This document shows positions 31,700-42,070 of a stretch of DNA of 64,000 nucleotides, in pieces. The position numbers were made by a program, and so were the translations under genes. Origin of the DNA: Pseudonocardia sp. T1-2H (GTDB lineage: Bacteria > Actinomycetota > Actinomycetes > Mycobacteriales > Pseudonocardiaceae); contig NZ_JBBPCL010000001.1 of assembly GCF_038039215.1 (NCBI RefSeq), forward strand, positions 5,828,001 to 5,892,000, written 5' to 3'. Within the stretch, counting starts at the first letter, position 1, and the number at the start of each line of letters is the position of its first letter. The notes below the pieces were generated by a model. The model had not been told where the DNA came from, searched no databases, and worked only from the letters and a program-made list of their open reading frames with translations.

Positions 31700-33358
31700 T
31701 CAACCGTCCTTCTTGTCGTCTGACTTCGGGTCCAGCAGGTCCGCCCGGAGGCGGTCGAACTCCTCGCCGTACCCGGCCTGGTCCGTACGGGCCAGGCCGC
31801 CCAGCTCGACGAGCGTGCGGCCCTCCCCGGCCGGGGTCAGCCGCACCCAGAACCGCCGCCGCTTGATCGACAGCGACAGGCCCAGCCCGATCAGGATCAG
31901 GATCGCGAAGACCAGCACGGAGAACTGGCCCGGATCGTGGCTGACCTGCAGGGCGACCCACGGGGTCACGTCGTCGAAGCGGACCACCGTGCCGTCGTCC
32001 AGGGTCGTGGACTCGCCCGGGACCAGGTTGGCCCGGGCGACCCGGACGAGCTGCCCGGAGTCGACCTTCGACTGGTCCACGGCGAAGATCGACTGGCCGC
32101 GGCCGTCGTCCAGGCCGAGGTCACCGCGCAGGACGTCGATCGCGACCTCGGGGTTGCGCATCTCCGGGTAGGTGGACGTGACGACCTTCCCGCCGGAGCT
32201 CGTCGGCGCGAAGAGGCCGGTGATCGCCAGCGAGCTCTTCTGCCGCTGCGCGTCGTCCGCCATGCCGGGGCGCTCGAACTTCGTGGCGCCCTGCGAGAGC
32301 AGCGTGGTCTGGTCCACCGGCTGCCACTGGATCTCACCGGTGCGCTGCTCGCCGTTGGGCCAGGTGACCGTGAACCGGGGCGCGTAGCCGTGGCCGGTGA
32401 GGTAGACGCGGGCGCCGTCCACCCGCAGCGGGTGGTTGACCGCGAGCTCGTAGGGGCTCCAGGTGCCGGCGTCCCCGGACTCGACCTGCGTGCTGTCCTG
32501 GTAGCCGATGTCCGCGCGGTAGGTGTCCGGCTGGCCGTTGGGCAGGTAGTCCGCGGTGAAGTCGTCGATCTGTACGCAGAACGGCTGCAGGTCCGTGCCG
32601 TCGACGCGCAGGCCGGGCCGGAACGAGTCGTAGCCCAGGATCGAGGTGTTGCAGAACTGGTTCCCGTTCGCCAGCACGATGACCTGGCCCTCGTAGCCGA
32701 AGAGCTTGCCGACGGCGATGCCCACGAGCAGCCCGACCAGGCTGATGTGGAAGACAAGGTTGCCGGTCTCGCGGAGGTAGCCCTTCTCCGACGAGACGGT
32801 GCGGACGCCTTCGGCGTCCGTGGCCTCCGCACTGCGCCAGCCGAACCGGGACCCGACGCCGAGCCGGGAGCGCACCCGGGCCACGACGGCGTCCGGCTCC
32901 TCGTCCAGCGTGGCCGACGCGTGGTGCGGCAGCCGGGCGAGGTTGCGCGGCGTGGCGACGGGGGTGGCCCGCGCGGCGCGCACGCCCTCGAGCGAGCGCG
33001 GCAGCAGGCACCCGCACAGGGAGATCATCAGCAGCAGGTAGATGGCGGCGAACCACGGCGTGGCGAAGACGTCGAACGCGCCGACCTTGTCCAGCCAGGG
33101 CGCGAGCGTCGGGTAGTCCGCGAAGTAGGAGTCCACCAGCTGCTGGTTCAGCGAGCGCTGCGGCAGCAGCGCGCCGGGCAGCGAGGCCAGGGCCAGCAGG
33201 AACAGCAGCACCAGGGCGGTGCGCATGCTCGTCAGGCCGCGCCAGGTGTTGCGCAGGAACGCGAGCGGCCGGCGGAGCCGGGACGGCCCGCTCGCGGGAG
33301 GCTCGGCGCCCGGAGCGGTCTCGGGCGGGGACGGGGGCGCCGTGGGCGGGGAGCTCAT
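31700..33358 (-). CDS. resB: Cytochrome c biogenesis protein ResB
   Basis: This 552-residue membrane protein is the large System II component. After a Pro-rich N-terminus there are helices at about residues 45-65 and 105-125 (IYLLLMISLCGCLLPRS) and near 205, then a large extracytoplasmic domain (about 230-490) and a last helix (VLVFAILILIGLGLSLS). The block YLRETGNLVFHISLVGLLVGIAVG is typical of ResB. The ATG at 33356-33358 overlaps the ccdA stop by one base, suggesting coupled translation. Confidence 0.95.
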   Translation of the reverse strand: MSSPPTAPPSPPETAPGAEPPASGPSRLRRPLAFLRNTWRGLTSMRTALVLLFLLALASLPGALLPQRSLNQQLVDSYFADYPTLAPWLDKVGAFDVFATPWFAAIYLLLMISLCGCLLPRSLEGVRAARATPVATPRNLARLPHHASATLDEEPDAVVARVRSRLGVGSRFGWRSAEATDAEGVRTVSSEKGYLRETGNLVFHISLVGLLVGIAVGKLFGYEGQVIVLANGNQFCNTSILGYDSFRPGLRVDGTDLQPFCVQIDDFTADYLPNGQPDTYRADIGYQDSTQVESGDAGTWSPYELAVNHPLRVDGARVYLTGHGYAPRFTVTWPNGEQRTGEIQWQPVDQTTLLSQGATKFERPGMADDAQRQKSSLAITGLFAPTSSGGKVVTSTYPEMRNPEVAIDVLRGDLGLDDGRGQSIFAVDQSKVDSGQLVRVARANLVPGESTTLDDGTVVRFDDVTPWVALQVSHDPGQFSVLVFAILILIGLGLSLSIKRRRFWVRLTPAGEGRTLVELGGLARTDQAGYGEEFDRLRADLLDPKSDDKKDG

Positions 33359-34134
33359 CAGATCGCCGGGGTGAAGCCGGCGACGGAGACCTGGAGCTGC
33401 ACGAGCAGCGAGCTCCACAGGCCGGTGAGCAGCAGGATCCCGACGGCGGCGAGCAGCACGCCCCCGGAGATCTGGATGGTGCGGGTGTGGCGGCGCAACC
33501 AGCCCAGCGCCCGCACGGCGCGCGAGGCGCCCAGCGCGATGACGACGAACGGCAGCCCGAGACCCGCGCAGTAGGCCAGCGTGAGGACGACGCCGCGCAG
33601 CGATCCCCCGCCCGTGCCCGCCGCGACCGCGACGACGCCCGCGAGCGTCGGGCCGATGCAGGGCACCCAGCCGAGGCCGAACACCGCGCCGAGCAGCGGC
33701 GCACCCCAGAGGCCCGCCCGCGGCACCCAGTGCACGCGCCGCTCGTTCTGCAGCACCGGCAGCAGGCCGACGAACGCCAGCCCCATCGCGATCATGACCA
33801 CGCCGCCGACGCGCTGCAGCACGGCCTCGTTGCGCACCAGCACGTCCGACAGCCAGACGACGCCGACCAGGATCGCCCCGAACACCACGGTGAACCCGGC
33901 GACGAACAGCGCCGCCGCCCCGGCGACGCGCCAGCGGCCCTCACGGCGCTTCCCTGCCTCGGCGGTGGTGGCCGGCGGGGAGTCTGCCCCGACCAGCCCG
34001 GCGAGGTACGCGAGATAGCCCGGGACCAACGGGACGACACACGGCGACGCGAAGCTCACGGCTCCCGCGAGCACGGCGACGACCGCTGCCACCAGCAGCG
34101 GGCCCGAGATCGCGAGGGTGGTCGACGCGTCCAT
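33358..34134 (-). CDS. ccdA: Cytochrome c biogenesis thiol:disulfide transporter CcdA
   Basis: This is a 258-residue DsbD-like membrane protein with six to seven helices. The two reactive cysteines are in SFASPCVVPLVPGY (first helix) and GLGWVPCIGPTLAG (fourth). It moves electrons from cytoplasmic thioredoxin to extracytoplasmic partners such as the ResA-like protein just upstream, keeping apocytochrome cysteines reduced. I use the ATG at 34132-34134; an adjacent GTG one codon earlier is equally possible. Confidence 0.95.
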   Translation of the reverse strand: MDASTTLAISGPLLVAAVVAVLAGAVSFASPCVVPLVPGYLAYLAGLVGADSPPATTAEAGKRREGRWRVAGAAALFVAGFTVVFGAILVGVVWLSDVLVRNEAVLQRVGGVVMIAMGLAFVGLLPVLQNERRVHWVPRAGLWGAPLLGAVFGLGWVPCIGPTLAGVVAVAAGTGGGSLRGVVLTLAYCAGLGLPFVVIALGASRAVRALGWLRRHTRTIQISGGVLLAAVGILLLTGLWSSLLVQLQVSVAGFTPAI

Positions 34135-34210
34135 CACCGACCAGGGTATGTGCGGGCACCGGCACCCCGCGCACCGGGTTCTACACGTTGTAGTGGATCG
34201 CGGTCCCGGG

Positions 34211-34813
34211 TCAGGCGGGCGCGGGTTCCTCGGCGGCCAGCCGCTGCACGACCGGGATCAGCTTGGCCACCTGGATCGCCCCGAGGTAGACCGCCGCGAC
34301 GCGGTGCTGTCGGTCCAGCACGATCGTCGAGGGGACGGCGTTGCGGGGATAGCCGGAGAGCCCCACGAGGCTGCGCCCGGACGGGTCGTAGATCGAGTCG
34401 TAGGTGATCCCGCGGTCCTGCACGAAGTCCGCGGCGGCGGACCGCGAGTCCTGGACGTCGATGCCGAGCATGCCGACCCCGGAGGCCCGGGTCTGCTGCA
34501 GCACGAACTCCAGGTCCGGTGCCTCGGTGCGGCACGGCCCGCACCACGATCCCCAGATGTTGACGACGACGACCTGGCCGGCGAAGTCCTCCAGGCCGAC
34601 CTTCTGCCCGTCGTGCAGCAGGCTGTCCCCGGACAGTTCGGGCACCGTGCCGCGGGACGACGGCGGGTCGTACATGATCTCGGTCTTGCCGCCCGGCGCG
34701 ACGAAGGTGAAGGTCTGCTGCGACTGCGCGACGGCGTCCTTGCTGGTCGAACACCCGGTGAGCAGCAGGACGGCGCCCAGCAGGGCCGCCACGAGGGTCT
34801 GGGTGCTTCTCAT
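34211..34813 (-). CDS. ResA/TlpA-like thioredoxin lipoprotein
   Basis: This is a 200-residue membrane-anchored thioredoxin-fold protein. A lipobox LLTGC places the lipidated cysteine at residue 21. The redox motif WCGPC has Cys91 and Cys94, and the cis-Pro is in NAVPSTIVLD. It should reduce apocytochrome c haem-binding cysteines with electrons from CcdA. The ATG at 34811-34813 overlaps the upstream phosphatase stop by 4 nt. About 75 nt separate it from ccdA. Confidence 0.92.
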   Translation of the reverse strand: MRSTQTLVAALLGAVLLLTGCSTSKDAVAQSQQTFTFVAPGGKTEIMYDPPSSRGTVPELSGDSLLHDGQKVGLEDFAGQVVVVNIWGSWCGPCRTEAPDLEFVLQQTRASGVGMLGIDVQDSRSAAADFVQDRGITYDSIYDPSGRSLVGLSGYPRNAVPSTIVLDRQHRVAAVYLGAIQVAKLIPVVQRLAAEEPAPA

Positions 34814-35499
34814 GCGCCGGTCCGGGCCGGGTCGCTCGCCCCCGCCGGCTCGCTGTAGCGCAGGCCGGTGAGGGTGGTGCCGGTGAACTCGCAGGTCGTC
34901 AGCGACGCAAGGGCACACTGACGCCTCCGGGGGTCGTGCCACAGCCGCTGGCCCAGCAGGTAGCGCCGCAGCGTCCAGACGGGCAGCTGGTGGGACACGC
35001 AGACGGCCTCGTGGCCCTCGGCCAGCGCCCGGGCCCGCTGCAGCACGCCGAGCATCCGGTGGGCGATCGCCAGGTACGGCTCGCCCCAGGACGGCGTGAA
35101 CGGGTCCCGCAGCAACGGCCAGTTCGCCGGGCGCCGCAGCGCACCGTCGCCGACGCCGAACCGGCTGCCCTCGAACTTGTTGCCGGCCTCGATCAGGCCC
35201 TCGTCGGTGACGATCTCCAGGCCGTGCTTCACGGCGATCGGCATCGCGGTCTCCTGCGCGCGCTGCAGGGGCGACGCGAGGACGGCGGTGACGTCGGAGT
35301 CCGCGAGCGCGCTCGCGACCAGCCCGGCCTGCTCCTGGCCCCGCTCGGACAGCCGGAAGCCCGACCGGCGGCCGTAGAGGATGCCCTCGGGGTTGTGCAC
35401 CTCGCCGTGCCGCAGCAGGTGGACGACGGTCCGCGGGCCCGTCGGCTCAGGGGTGCCGAGCAGGCCTTCGGCCCCGCGGGACCCGATCACACGGCTCAC
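34810..35499 (-). CDS. Histidine phosphatase family protein
   Basis: This is a 229-residue member of the phosphoglycerate-mutase-like branch. The catalytic RHG is in [15 protein letters not shown] (about residues 25-40), the second Arg in [12 protein letters not shown], and the C-terminal His in [11 protein letters not shown]. It is a probable small-molecule phosphatase with unknown substrate. The start is the GTG overlapping the hemL stop by 4 nt, and its stop overlaps the resA-like gene by 4 nt. This tight hemL-phosphatase-resA-ccdA-resB-ccsB order is shared with mycobacteria. Confidence 0.9.
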   Translation of the reverse strand: MSRVIGSRGAEGLLGTPEPTGPRTVVHLLRHGEVHNPEGILYGRRSGFRLSERGQEQAGLVASALADSDVTAVLASPLQRAQETAMPIAVKHGLEIVTDEGLIEAGNKFEGSRFGVGDGALRRPANWPLLRDPFTPSWGEPYLAIAHRMLGVLQRARALAEGHEAVCVSHQLPVWTLRRYLLGQRLWHDPRRRQCALASLTTCEFTGTTLTGLRYSEPAGASDPARTGA

Positions 35500-36821
35500 G
35501 GGGTCACCGCCGCGGCGGCCGCGCGGGCGGCGCCCGGCAACGCCTTCTCGATCACGGCGAACGCGTCGTCGTCCAGCGCCGCGGAGACGAACCAGGCCTC
35601 GAACGCGCTCGGCGGGCCGTAGACGCCCGCCTCGAGCAGGGCGTGGAAGAACGGCGGGAACCGCCAGGTCTGGGCGGCGCGGGCGCCGTCGTAGTCGTGC
35701 ACCTCGTCCTCGGTGAAGAAGACCGAGAACATGTTCCCCGCGGTCTGGACGCGGTGCGGCACTCCGGCCGCGCTCAGCGCGTCGCCGAAGAGACGGACGA
35801 GCCGGGCCGCGTTCGCGTCGAGCGCCGCGTAGACGTCCGCGTCCGCGGCGCGCAGGGTGGCGAGCCCGGCGGCGACGGCGACGGGGTTTCCCGAGAGCGT
35901 CCCGGCCTGGTAGACCGGCCCGACCGGCGCGAGGTAGGACATCAGCTCGGCGGAGCCGCCGAAGGCCGCGGCGGGCAGCCCGCCGGACATGACCTTGCCG
36001 AAGGTGTAGAGGTCCCCGGCGACGCCGTCGAGGCCGTACCAGCCGGCGGGCGAGACCCGGAAACCCGTCATGACCTCGTCCATCACCAGCAGGGCGCCGT
36101 GCTCGCGGGTGATCTCGCGCAGCCCCGCGTTGAAGCCGGGGAGCGGCGCGACGGCGCCCATGTTCCCGGCGGCCGCCTCGGTGATCACGCAGGCGATCTC
36201 GCTGCCGCGCTCGGCGAAGACGGTGCGCACGGCCTCCAGGTCGTTGTACGGGACGACGACGGTGTCCGCGGCCTGCGCGCCCGTCACGCCGGGGCTGGTG
36301 GGCAGGCCCAGCGTCGCGAGACCGGAGCCGGCCTGGGCGAGCAGCGCATCGACGTGGCCGTGGTAGCAGCCGGCGAACTTGACGATCACCTTCCGCCCGG
36401 TGATGCCCCGGGCCAGCCGGATCGCGCTCATCGTGGCCTCGGTGCCGGAGTTGACCAGCCGCACCTGCTCCACCGGCGCGACCCGGCCGATGATCTCCTC
36501 GGCGAGGGCCAGCTCCGCGGGCGTCGGCGCGCCGAAGGACAGCCCGCTCGCCGCGGCCACCTGCACCGCCTCGACGACGGCCGGGTGCGCGTGGCCCAGG
36601 ATCATCGGCCCCCAGGACGAGATCAGGTCGACGTAGCGGGCCCCGTCGGCGTCGGTGAGCCAGGGACCCTTCGCCGAGACCATGAAGCGCGGGGTGCCGC
36701 CGACCGAGCTGAAGGCCCGGACCGGCGAGTTGACCCCGCCCGGGATGACCTCGGTCGCGCGGGCGAACAGCTGCGCCGACTTCTCTGGGCGGGACTTCTC
36801 TGGCGTGATCGGGGCACTCAC
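35496..36821 (-). CDS. hemL: Glutamate-1-semialdehyde 2,1-aminomutase
   Basis: This 441-residue PLP enzyme converts glutamate-1-semialdehyde to 5-aminolevulinate in the C5 heme pathway. Key blocks are the N-terminal [30 protein letters not shown] and the PLP lysine in [18 protein letters not shown], then [10 protein letters not shown]. The GTG at 36819-36821 ([10 protein letters not shown]) is the likely start; a far longer open frame upstream overlaps a different gene. It heads a tight operon leading into cytochrome c maturation genes. Confidence 0.95.
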   Translation of the reverse strand: MSAPITPEKSRPEKSAQLFARATEVIPGGVNSPVRAFSSVGGTPRFMVSAKGPWLTDADGARYVDLISSWGPMILGHAHPAVVEAVQVAAASGLSFGAPTPAELALAEEIIGRVAPVEQVRLVNSGTEATMSAIRLARGITGRKVIVKFAGCYHGHVDALLAQAGSGLATLGLPTSPGVTGAQAADTVVVPYNDLEAVRTVFAERGSEIACVITEAAAGNMGAVAPLPGFNAGLREITREHGALLVMDEVMTGFRVSPAGWYGLDGVAGDLYTFGKVMSGGLPAAAFGGSAELMSYLAPVGPVYQAGTLSGNPVAVAAGLATLRAADADVYAALDANAARLVRLFGDALSAAGVPHRVQTAGNMFSVFFTEDEVHDYDGARAAQTWRFPPFFHALLEAGVYGPPSAFEAWFVSAALDDDAFAVIEKALPGAARAAAAAVTP

Positions 36822-36880
36822 ACCAGCCAGTCTTACAGCCGTGGCGGGATCCGGCCCGTGCGGTCCCCGTGACGCGTGCG

Positions 36881-37790
36881 TCAGCGGCGGGCCCGGGCGC
36901 GGCGGGAGGCGAACCAGGCCGACGCCGGCGGGGTCCGCATGAGCAGCACGCCCGCGATCCCGAGCACCGCCGGCGCGAGCACGACGGCGAGCGCCGCCGG
37001 GTCCCCCAGCACGCCGGGCAGGTTCAGCAGCATGACCACCGAGAACACCGCCGTCAGCACCGTCGCGGTCACCCGGGCCCAGTTCCGGCCGGTGAACGCG
37101 ACCACAGCGAGGACGATGTAGACGAGCGCGAGCAGCGCGATGAACGCGAGCAGCACCCGGACCGCCGCGACGAGCTGCTCGAACGTCAGCGCGGACTGCG
37201 CGAGCAGCCCGTCCAGGCCGAGCTCGGGCGGGAACATGTCGCGGGTCAGCGGGACGGTCGTCCCGGCGACGCCGAGGACCAGGAACGGCAGCGCCGCGAG
37301 GATCATCAGGACCATCCCCAGGGCGACCGAGCCCGGCCGGCGCGGCGCCTCGGGCTCGGCGACCATGCCCGCGGGGGGCGGGGACCAGCCGCCGTAGACG
37401 TCCGTCCCCCGTACCCCGCCTGCTGCGGGGGCGCGTACTGCGGGGCCGCGTAGGGCTGGGACTGGGGATAGGGCTGCTGCGGCGCGCCGTACCAGCCGCC
37501 CGCCCGGGGACCGTAGGGGTTCTGTGGGTACTGCGGGTAGTGGCCGGTCGAGGGGCCCGACGAGTTGTAGGGCACGTTCCAGCCGGGCGGGGGGCCTGAC
37601 TGCGCGGGCCGGGGGTACTCCGGCGGTGCGTCCGGCACCGGGGCGGTCTGCTCCGCGGTGGGCTGCTCCGGGGTCGGCGCACCCTCGTCCCGGCTCCCGG
37701 GCACGCCGGCGGCCGTCGGCCCGTCCCGGGTCCGTCGTCGGGCCCGGCCTCGGGCGTCGGACGGTCCTGGGGTTCCGACGGCGTGCTCAC
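36881..37790 (-). pseudogene. Pro-rich four-helix membrane protein, reading frame broken by two apparent 1-nt deletions
   Basis: Three frames join into one protein of about 303 residues. A start region at the GTG 37788-37790 ([16 protein letters not shown]) leads to a Pro/Tyr/Gln-rich middle and then a C-terminal domain of four helices ([12 protein letters not shown] onward). The frame changes within a G run near 37721-37730, and again in a run of five C (plus strand) at 37406-37410; adding one G to each restores [10 protein letters not shown] and DDGPGDGPT. If the first shift is ignored, a GTG at 37702-37704 could start the middle part. Function is unknown. Homopolymer sequencing errors are the simplest explanation. 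Confidence 0.65.
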
Positions 37791-37830
37791 GGCGTCACCG
37801 TAGGACCGGCCCGCCGGGATGTCCACGCGG

Positions 37831-38391
37831 TCAGGGGCGGCGGTGGACGTCCTCGGACATCCGCACGATCGCGTAGTAGAGCTCGAGGGTCACGCGGAGC
37901 AGCACGAGGTAGAAGAACGCCGCCAGACCGCCCAGGAGCAGGGCGGCGAGACCGACCGCCGGGTTCCGGGAGAAGCCGACGACCACGGCGCCCACCCAGC
38001 CGAGCGCGAGCACGATGATCCCGACGATGTAGACGACCTTCACCACCACCGGCGTGGCGAACGTGGTGAAGCTGAAGTCGAACAGCGCGGAGAAGAAGCC
38101 GCGGGCCTCCCCCTGCGGGCCCCCGACCGGCGGGCCGCCGTACGGGCTCTGCTGGGGATATCCGGGCTGGGGATATCCGGGCTGGGGGTATCCCGGCTGC
38201 GGGTAACCGGCCTCGGGATAGCCGCCCTGGCCGTACTCGCCCTGGCCGTAGCCCTGAGGGGGGCCGTAACCGCCCGGGGCGGCCTGGCCGTAGCCGGGCG
38301 CCCGGCCGTGACCGCTCTCGTACGACGGCGGCTGCTGCGCCCCGGCGTCCCAGTCCTGGCCGCTTCCACCGGATGACGGATCGTGGCTCAT
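37831..38391 (-). CDS. DUF4282 family Pro-rich membrane protein
   Basis: This is a 186-residue protein. Residues 1-95 are Gly/Tyr/Pro/Gln-rich with four GYPQP-type repeats. Residues about 97-180 contain two hydrophobic helices ([20 protein letters not shown] and [21 protein letters not shown]) and end [14 protein letters not shown], the DUF4282 pattern. Function is unknown; the family is common in actinobacteria. I chose the ATG at 38389-38391. It lies next to the other Pro-rich membrane protein on the same strand, and the two look like distantly similar designs. Confidence 0.8.
   Translation of the reverse strand: MSHDPSSGGSGQDWDAGAQQPPSYESGHGRAPGYGQAAPGGYGPPQGYGQGEYGQGGYPEAGYPQPGYPQPGYPQPGYPQQSPYGGPPVGGPQGEARGFFSALFDFSFTTFATPVVVKVVYIVGIIVLALGWVGAVVVGFSRNPAVGLAALLLGGLAAFFYLVLLRVTLELYYAIVRMSEDVHRRP
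38152..38211. repeat. Four 15-bp tandem repeats in the DUF4282 gene
   Basis: The unit CTGGGGATATCCGGG is exact in copies 1-2 (38152-38181) and degenerates in copies 3-4 (38182-38211). On the minus strand it encodes GYPQP repeats, so the period keeps frame and copy number can vary without disrupting the protein. Confidence 0.85.
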
Positions 38392-38476
38392 CGGACGCTT
38401 CCCCTCGGTCACCGGCCTCCGCCGCGGAGGCCCTCGGATCAGGGGCGCAGCCTAGTGCCTGGCCGCCGCGACCGGA

Positions 38477-39451
38477 TCAGTCCAGCCGGGGGGCGACCTC
38501 GGTGGCCCAGTAGGTGAGCAGGAAGTCCGCACCCGCGCGCCGCAGCGAGGTGAGCGTCTCGTGGATGGCCCGGTCGCGCTCGATCCAGCCGTTCGCGGCG
38601 GCGGCCTCGAGCATCGCGTACTCGCCGGACACCTGGTAGGCGGCGACCGGGACGTCCGCGGTCTCGGCGACCGTCCGCAGCACGTCCAGGTAGGGCAGCG
38701 CGGGCTTGACCATGACCATGTCCGCGCCCTCCTCGAGGTCCAGTGCGAGCTCGCGCAGCGCCTCGCGCAGGTTCGCGCCGTCCTGCTGGTAGGTCTTGCG
38801 GTCGCCCTTGAGCTGGGACTGCACGGCCTCGCGGAACGGCCCGTAGAACGCCGAGGAGTACTTCGCGGTGTAGGCGAGGATCCCGGTGTCCGGGTGCCCG
38901 GCGGCGTCGAGCGCCGCCCGGATCACGCCGACCTGGCCGTCCATCATGCCGCTGGGGGCGACGACGTGCGCCCCCGCCTCGGCCTGCGCGACGCCCATCG
39001 CGGCGTAGATCTCCAGCGTGGCGTCGTTGTCCACCGCGCCGTCGGCGTCGAGCACGCCGCAGTGGCCGTGGTCGGTGAACTCGTCCAGGCACAGGTCCGA
39101 CATCAGGACGGTCGCGTCCCCGACCTCGGCGCGGACGTCCCGCAGCGCGACGTTGAGGATCCCGTCCGGGTCGACGGCACCGGAGCCCGTCGCGTCGTGC
39201 TTCTCCGGGACGCCGAAGAGCATCAGCCCGCCGACGCCCGCCGCCACGGCCTCGGCCGCGGCCTTGCGCAGCGAGTCCCGGCTGTGCTGCACGACCCCCG
39301 GCATCGACGAGATGGGTACCGGCTCGGCGGCGCCCTCCTTGACGAACATCGGCAGGACCAGGTGGCGGGGCCGCAGGTCGGTCTCGGCCACCAGCCGGCG
39401 CAGCGCCGGGGTGGAACGCAGCCGGCGCGGACGCTGGACGGGGAAGGCCAT
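38477..39451 (-). CDS. hemB: Porphobilinogen synthase (5-aminolevulinate dehydratase)
   Basis: This 324-residue enzyme condenses two 5-aminolevulinates to porphobilinogen. Schiff-base lysines are in [17 protein letters not shown] and [15 protein letters not shown]; the metal-site region is [14 protein letters not shown], retaining cysteines. The N-terminus [21 protein letters not shown] is typical. The start is the ATG at 39449-39451, 87 nt from the divergent VWA gene. It is separated from hemD-hemC-hemA by that gene and a repeat tract. Confidence 0.95.
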   Translation of the reverse strand: MAFPVQRPRRLRSTPALRRLVAETDLRPRHLVLPMFVKEGAAEPVPISSMPGVVQHSRDSLRKAAAEAVAAGVGGLMLFGVPEKHDATGSGAVDPDGILNVALRDVRAEVGDATVLMSDLCLDEFTDHGHCGVLDADGAVDNDATLEIYAAMGVAQAEAGAHVVAPSGMMDGQVGVIRAALDAAGHPDTGILAYTAKYSSAFYGPFREAVQSQLKGDRKTYQQDGANLREALRELALDLEEGADMVMVKPALPYLDVLRTVAETADVPVAAYQVSGEYAMLEAAAANGWIERDRAIHETLTSLRRAGADFLLTYWATEVAPRLD

Positions 39452-39538
39452 CGCTCCAGGGTACGACCGGGCGCCGACCTGCGTCACCGACGTGGGCCCG
39501 GGAGCGAGGCGGCTCACCCGATACGGCATCCTGCGTGC

Positions 39539-40303
39539 GTGACAAAGCCGGGACGCACCGTCATCGCCCTCCTTCTCGATCGATCCAGTTCCCTGAAGCC
39601 GGTCCGCGACGACGTGCGCACCGGGATCACGGACCTCCTCGCCGCCCATCGCGACCAGGACGGCGAGCTGCTCGTCAGCGTCGTCCGCACGGGCCGGAAG
39701 TTCACCGCCCCCAAGCCGGCCGCGGACGTCCGCGTGCCGCGCCTGCACGGCGGCGGCACCGCCGCGGTCCGGGACGCCCTCGGCGGCCTCGCCGCGGAGC
39801 TCGGCGCCACGCTGGCCGCCATGCCGGAGGAGGAGCGGCCCGCCCGCATCCTCGTGCTCACCGTCCGCGGCACCGCGGACGAGGGCAGCGCGACCTGGGG
39901 CCCGGACGAGCTCCGGGACCTCGTCGGCACCCAGGAGCGGGACTACGCCTGGGAGTTCGTCACCGTCACGATCGGGCACCACGCCGGCCTGGCCCCGTGG
40001 GGTGCCGGGCACCGCAGCATCGGCGCCGCGCCGACGTCGGAGGGCGTGCGCGCGGGCCTCGCGGCCGCGTCGGCGTACCTGGCCCGGGCCCGGCAGACCG
40101 GCCCGTGGGAGCCGGTCGAGGGGATCTCCGAGGCGGAGCGGGTCGCGGCGTACCCGCCGGAGCTGCACGCCAGCGAGGCGCAGACCGAGGTGATCCCGGT
40201 CGTCACGGCCGAGGCCCTGGCGAAGGCGGACGCGGAGCAGGCCGCCGAGACCGCCCGCCGACGCTGGTGGAACCTGCTCCGCCCGGCGACCGCCAGCTCC
40301 TGA
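39539..40303 (+). CDS. VWA-domain protein
   Basis: This is a 254-residue soluble protein. Residues about 5-190 resemble a von Willebrand factor A domain: the MIDAS motif is DRSSS (about residue 14-18), and [10 protein letters not shown] supplies the Thr-containing loop. A C-terminal polar helix region ends [14 protein letters not shown] proteins of this type bind Mg2+ and act as adaptors, for example with AAA ATPases. No partner ATPase is nearby. It starts with GTG at 39539 and is the only plus-strand gene within the hem block. A strong bidirectional terminator follows. Confidence 0.75.
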   Translation: MTKPGRTVIALLLDRSSSLKPVRDDVRTGITDLLAAHRDQDGELLVSVVRTGRKFTAPKPAADVRVPRLHGGGTAAVRDALGGLAAELGATLAAMPEEERPARILVLTVRGTADEGSATWGPDELRDLVGTQERDYAWEFVTVTIGHHAGLAPWGAGHRSIGAAPTSEGVRAGLAAASAYLARARQTGPWEPVEGISEAERVAAYPPELHASEAQTEVIPVVTAEALAKADAEQAAETARRRWWNLLRPATASS

Positions 40304-40310
40304 CCGCCGC

Positions 40311-40456
40311 TCGAGTGGCTCGAGCAGCCCAGGGTGGTGCTTGAGCCACTCGAGCGTCACCGGCCGTACCGTCGGACCGGTGCCTGAGTGGCTCGAGCGG
40401 CGCAGGGTGGTGCTCGAGCCACTCGAGCGGCACCGGCCGTACCGTCGGACCGGTGG
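40311..40456. repeat. Two 73-bp direct repeats, each containing an inverted repeat
   Basis: Two tandem copies of a 73-bp unit are about 90% identical. Each contains GAGTGGCTCGAGC followed after a GGTGGTG-type centre by its reverse complement (GCTCGAGCCACTC), then CCGGCCGTACCGTCGGACCGG. The tract is intergenic between the VWA gene and hemD. It resembles REP/BIME-type elements. Confidence 0.85.
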
Positions 40457-40484
40457 CACGAGCCGCCCCGCCCTCGTCCACGAG

Positions 40485-40516
40485 AAAGGGCCGCTCCCCG
40501 AGGGGAGCGGCCCTTT
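40485..40516. terminator. Bidirectional terminator between VWA gene and hemD
   Basis: A perfect 15-bp stem (AAAGGGCCGCTCCCC / GGGGAGCGGCCCTTT) with a 2-nt centre, flanked by A and T runs on the two sides, as expected for intrinsic termination in both directions. It ends 13 nt from the hemD stop. Confidence 0.9.
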
Positions 40517-40528
40517 TCGTGCTCGGGC

Positions 40529-42070
40529 TCAGCGGCGGCGAGCCTTGGCCTTCTTCGGGGGCGGCAGGGCGCCCTCCGCGCGCAGCCGGGAGGCGTGCGC
40601 GGCCAGGGCGTCGACCAGGGCCGGGACCCGGGCCTCGTCCGGCTGGACGTCCACCCGCAGGCCGAACTCCCGCGCCGTCTCGGCCGTCGCCGGCCCGATG
40701 CAGGCGACGAGCGTGCGGGCGTGCGGCTTGCCCGCGATGCCGACCAGGTTCCGCACCGTCGACGACGAGGTGAAGCAGACCGCGTCGAACCCACCGGTCT
40801 TGATCGCCTCGCGGATCGGGGCGGGCGGCGGCGCGGCCCGGACGGTCCGGTAGGCCGTCACGTCGTCGATCTCCCAGCCGCGCTCGGTCAGGCCGGCGGC
40901 GAGGGTCTCGGTCGCGATGTCCGCCCGCGGCAGCAGGACCCGGTCGACCGGGTCCAGGATGTCGTCGTGCGGCGGGAAGATCTCCAGCAGCCCCTCGGAC
41001 GAGGAGGTCTGCGACTCTTCCACGTCCGGCACCAGCTCGGGCACGATGCCGAAGGCGCGCACCTTCTCGGCGGTCGCGGTCCCGACGCAGGCGATCTTCA
41101 CGCCGGAGAACGCGCGGGCGTCCAGGCCGAACTCGGCGAACTTCTCCCACACCGCGCGCACGGCGTTGGTGGAGGTGAAGACGACCCACTGGTAGCGGCC
41201 GTCGACCAGGCCCTTGACGGCCCGCTCCATCTGGGTGGGCGAGCGGGGCGGCTCGACCGCGATGGTCGGGACCTCCTCCGGGATCGCCCCGTGCATGCGC
41301 AGCCGGTCGCTCATCACGCCCGCCTGGTCCTTGGTGCGCGGCACCAGGACCCGCCAGCCGTAGAGCGCGCGGGACTCCCACCACGACAGGTCCGCGCGGC
41401 GGGCGACCTCGTCACCGACGGTCAGCACGAGCGGGCCCTCGAGGTCCCCGGCGGCCGACGGCATCGACGTGAGCGTCGTCGTCACGGTCTTCTGGGTGGA
41501 CTCGGTGCCGTGCGCGGTGACCGCGACCGGGGTGTCCGACGGGCGGCCGTGCTCGGTCAGCGACGTCGCGACCTCGGCGAGGTGCGCGGCGGCGGCGTGC
41601 AGCACCAGGGTGCCCGGCGCGACGGCCAGCTTCGCCCAGTCCAGGCCCGCCCGGACGTCCGCCTCGATGTGGCCGGATCCCAGCGGGACACCGGCGTAGG
41701 CAGGCACCGCGGTACCGGCCGGAACGCCCGGGACCACGTCGAAGGCGACGCCCTCGGCGGCGACGGCCTGCGCCTCGGCCACCACGGCGTCGACGGTCAG
41801 TGGGTCACCGGAGACCAGCCGGACCACCGCGCGGCCCGTACGGGCCTCGGTGAGCAGGTCCCCCGCCACGTCGGCGGGCTGGCCCACGGCGGGCCTGACC
41901 TCGGCGCCCTCGGCCACCAGGCCGAGGATCGCGTCGGGCACGTCCGGGTCGGTGATCACGAGCGGCGCCCCGGCGAGCGCCTCGCGGGCGCGCACGGTCA
42001 GCAGCCCGGGATCGCCGGGGCCACTGCCCACGAACGCGATCCGGCCGGGGGTGGACGTTGCCTGGCTCAT
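40529..42070 (-). CDS. hemD: Bifunctional uroporphyrinogen-III C-methyltransferase/uroporphyrinogen-III synthase
   Basis: This 513-residue fusion is typical of actinobacteria. Residues about 8-240 are a SUMT-like domain ([40 protein letters not shown]). Residues about 255-500 are uroporphyrinogen-III synthase ([50 protein letters not shown]). It closes the tetrapyrrole ring and may methylate toward sirohaem/cobalamin. The SUMT half is diverged in the motif after the P-loop, so its activity is less certain. The ATG at 42068-42070 overlaps hemC by 4 nt. Confidence 0.93.
   Translation of the reverse strand: MSQATSTPGRIAFVGSGPGDPGLLTVRAREALAGAPLVITDPDVPDAILGLVAEGAEVRPAVGQPADVAGDLLTEARTGRAVVRLVSGDPLTVDAVVAEAQAVAAEGVAFDVVPGVPAGTAVPAYAGVPLGSGHIEADVRAGLDWAKLAVAPGTLVLHAAAAHLAEVATSLTEHGRPSDTPVAVTAHGTESTQKTVTTTLTSMPSAAGDLEGPLVLTVGDEVARRADLSWWESRALYGWRVLVPRTKDQAGVMSDRLRMHGAIPEEVPTIAVEPPRSPTQMERAVKGLVDGRYQWVVFTSTNAVRAVWEKFAEFGLDARAFSGVKIACVGTATAEKVRAFGIVPELVPDVEESQTSSSEGLLEIFPPHDDILDPVDRVLLPRADIATETLAAGLTERGWEIDDVTAYRTVRAAPPPAPIREAIKTGGFDAVCFTSSSTVRNLVGIAGKPHARTLVACIGPATAETAREFGLRVDVQPDEARVPALVDALAAHASRLRAEGALPPPKKAKARRR

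Noticed and set aside
40311..40456. Direct repeats considered as attachment sites of a mobile element
   Set aside because: They are adjacent with no integrase or cargo between them; a REP-like explanation is simpler.
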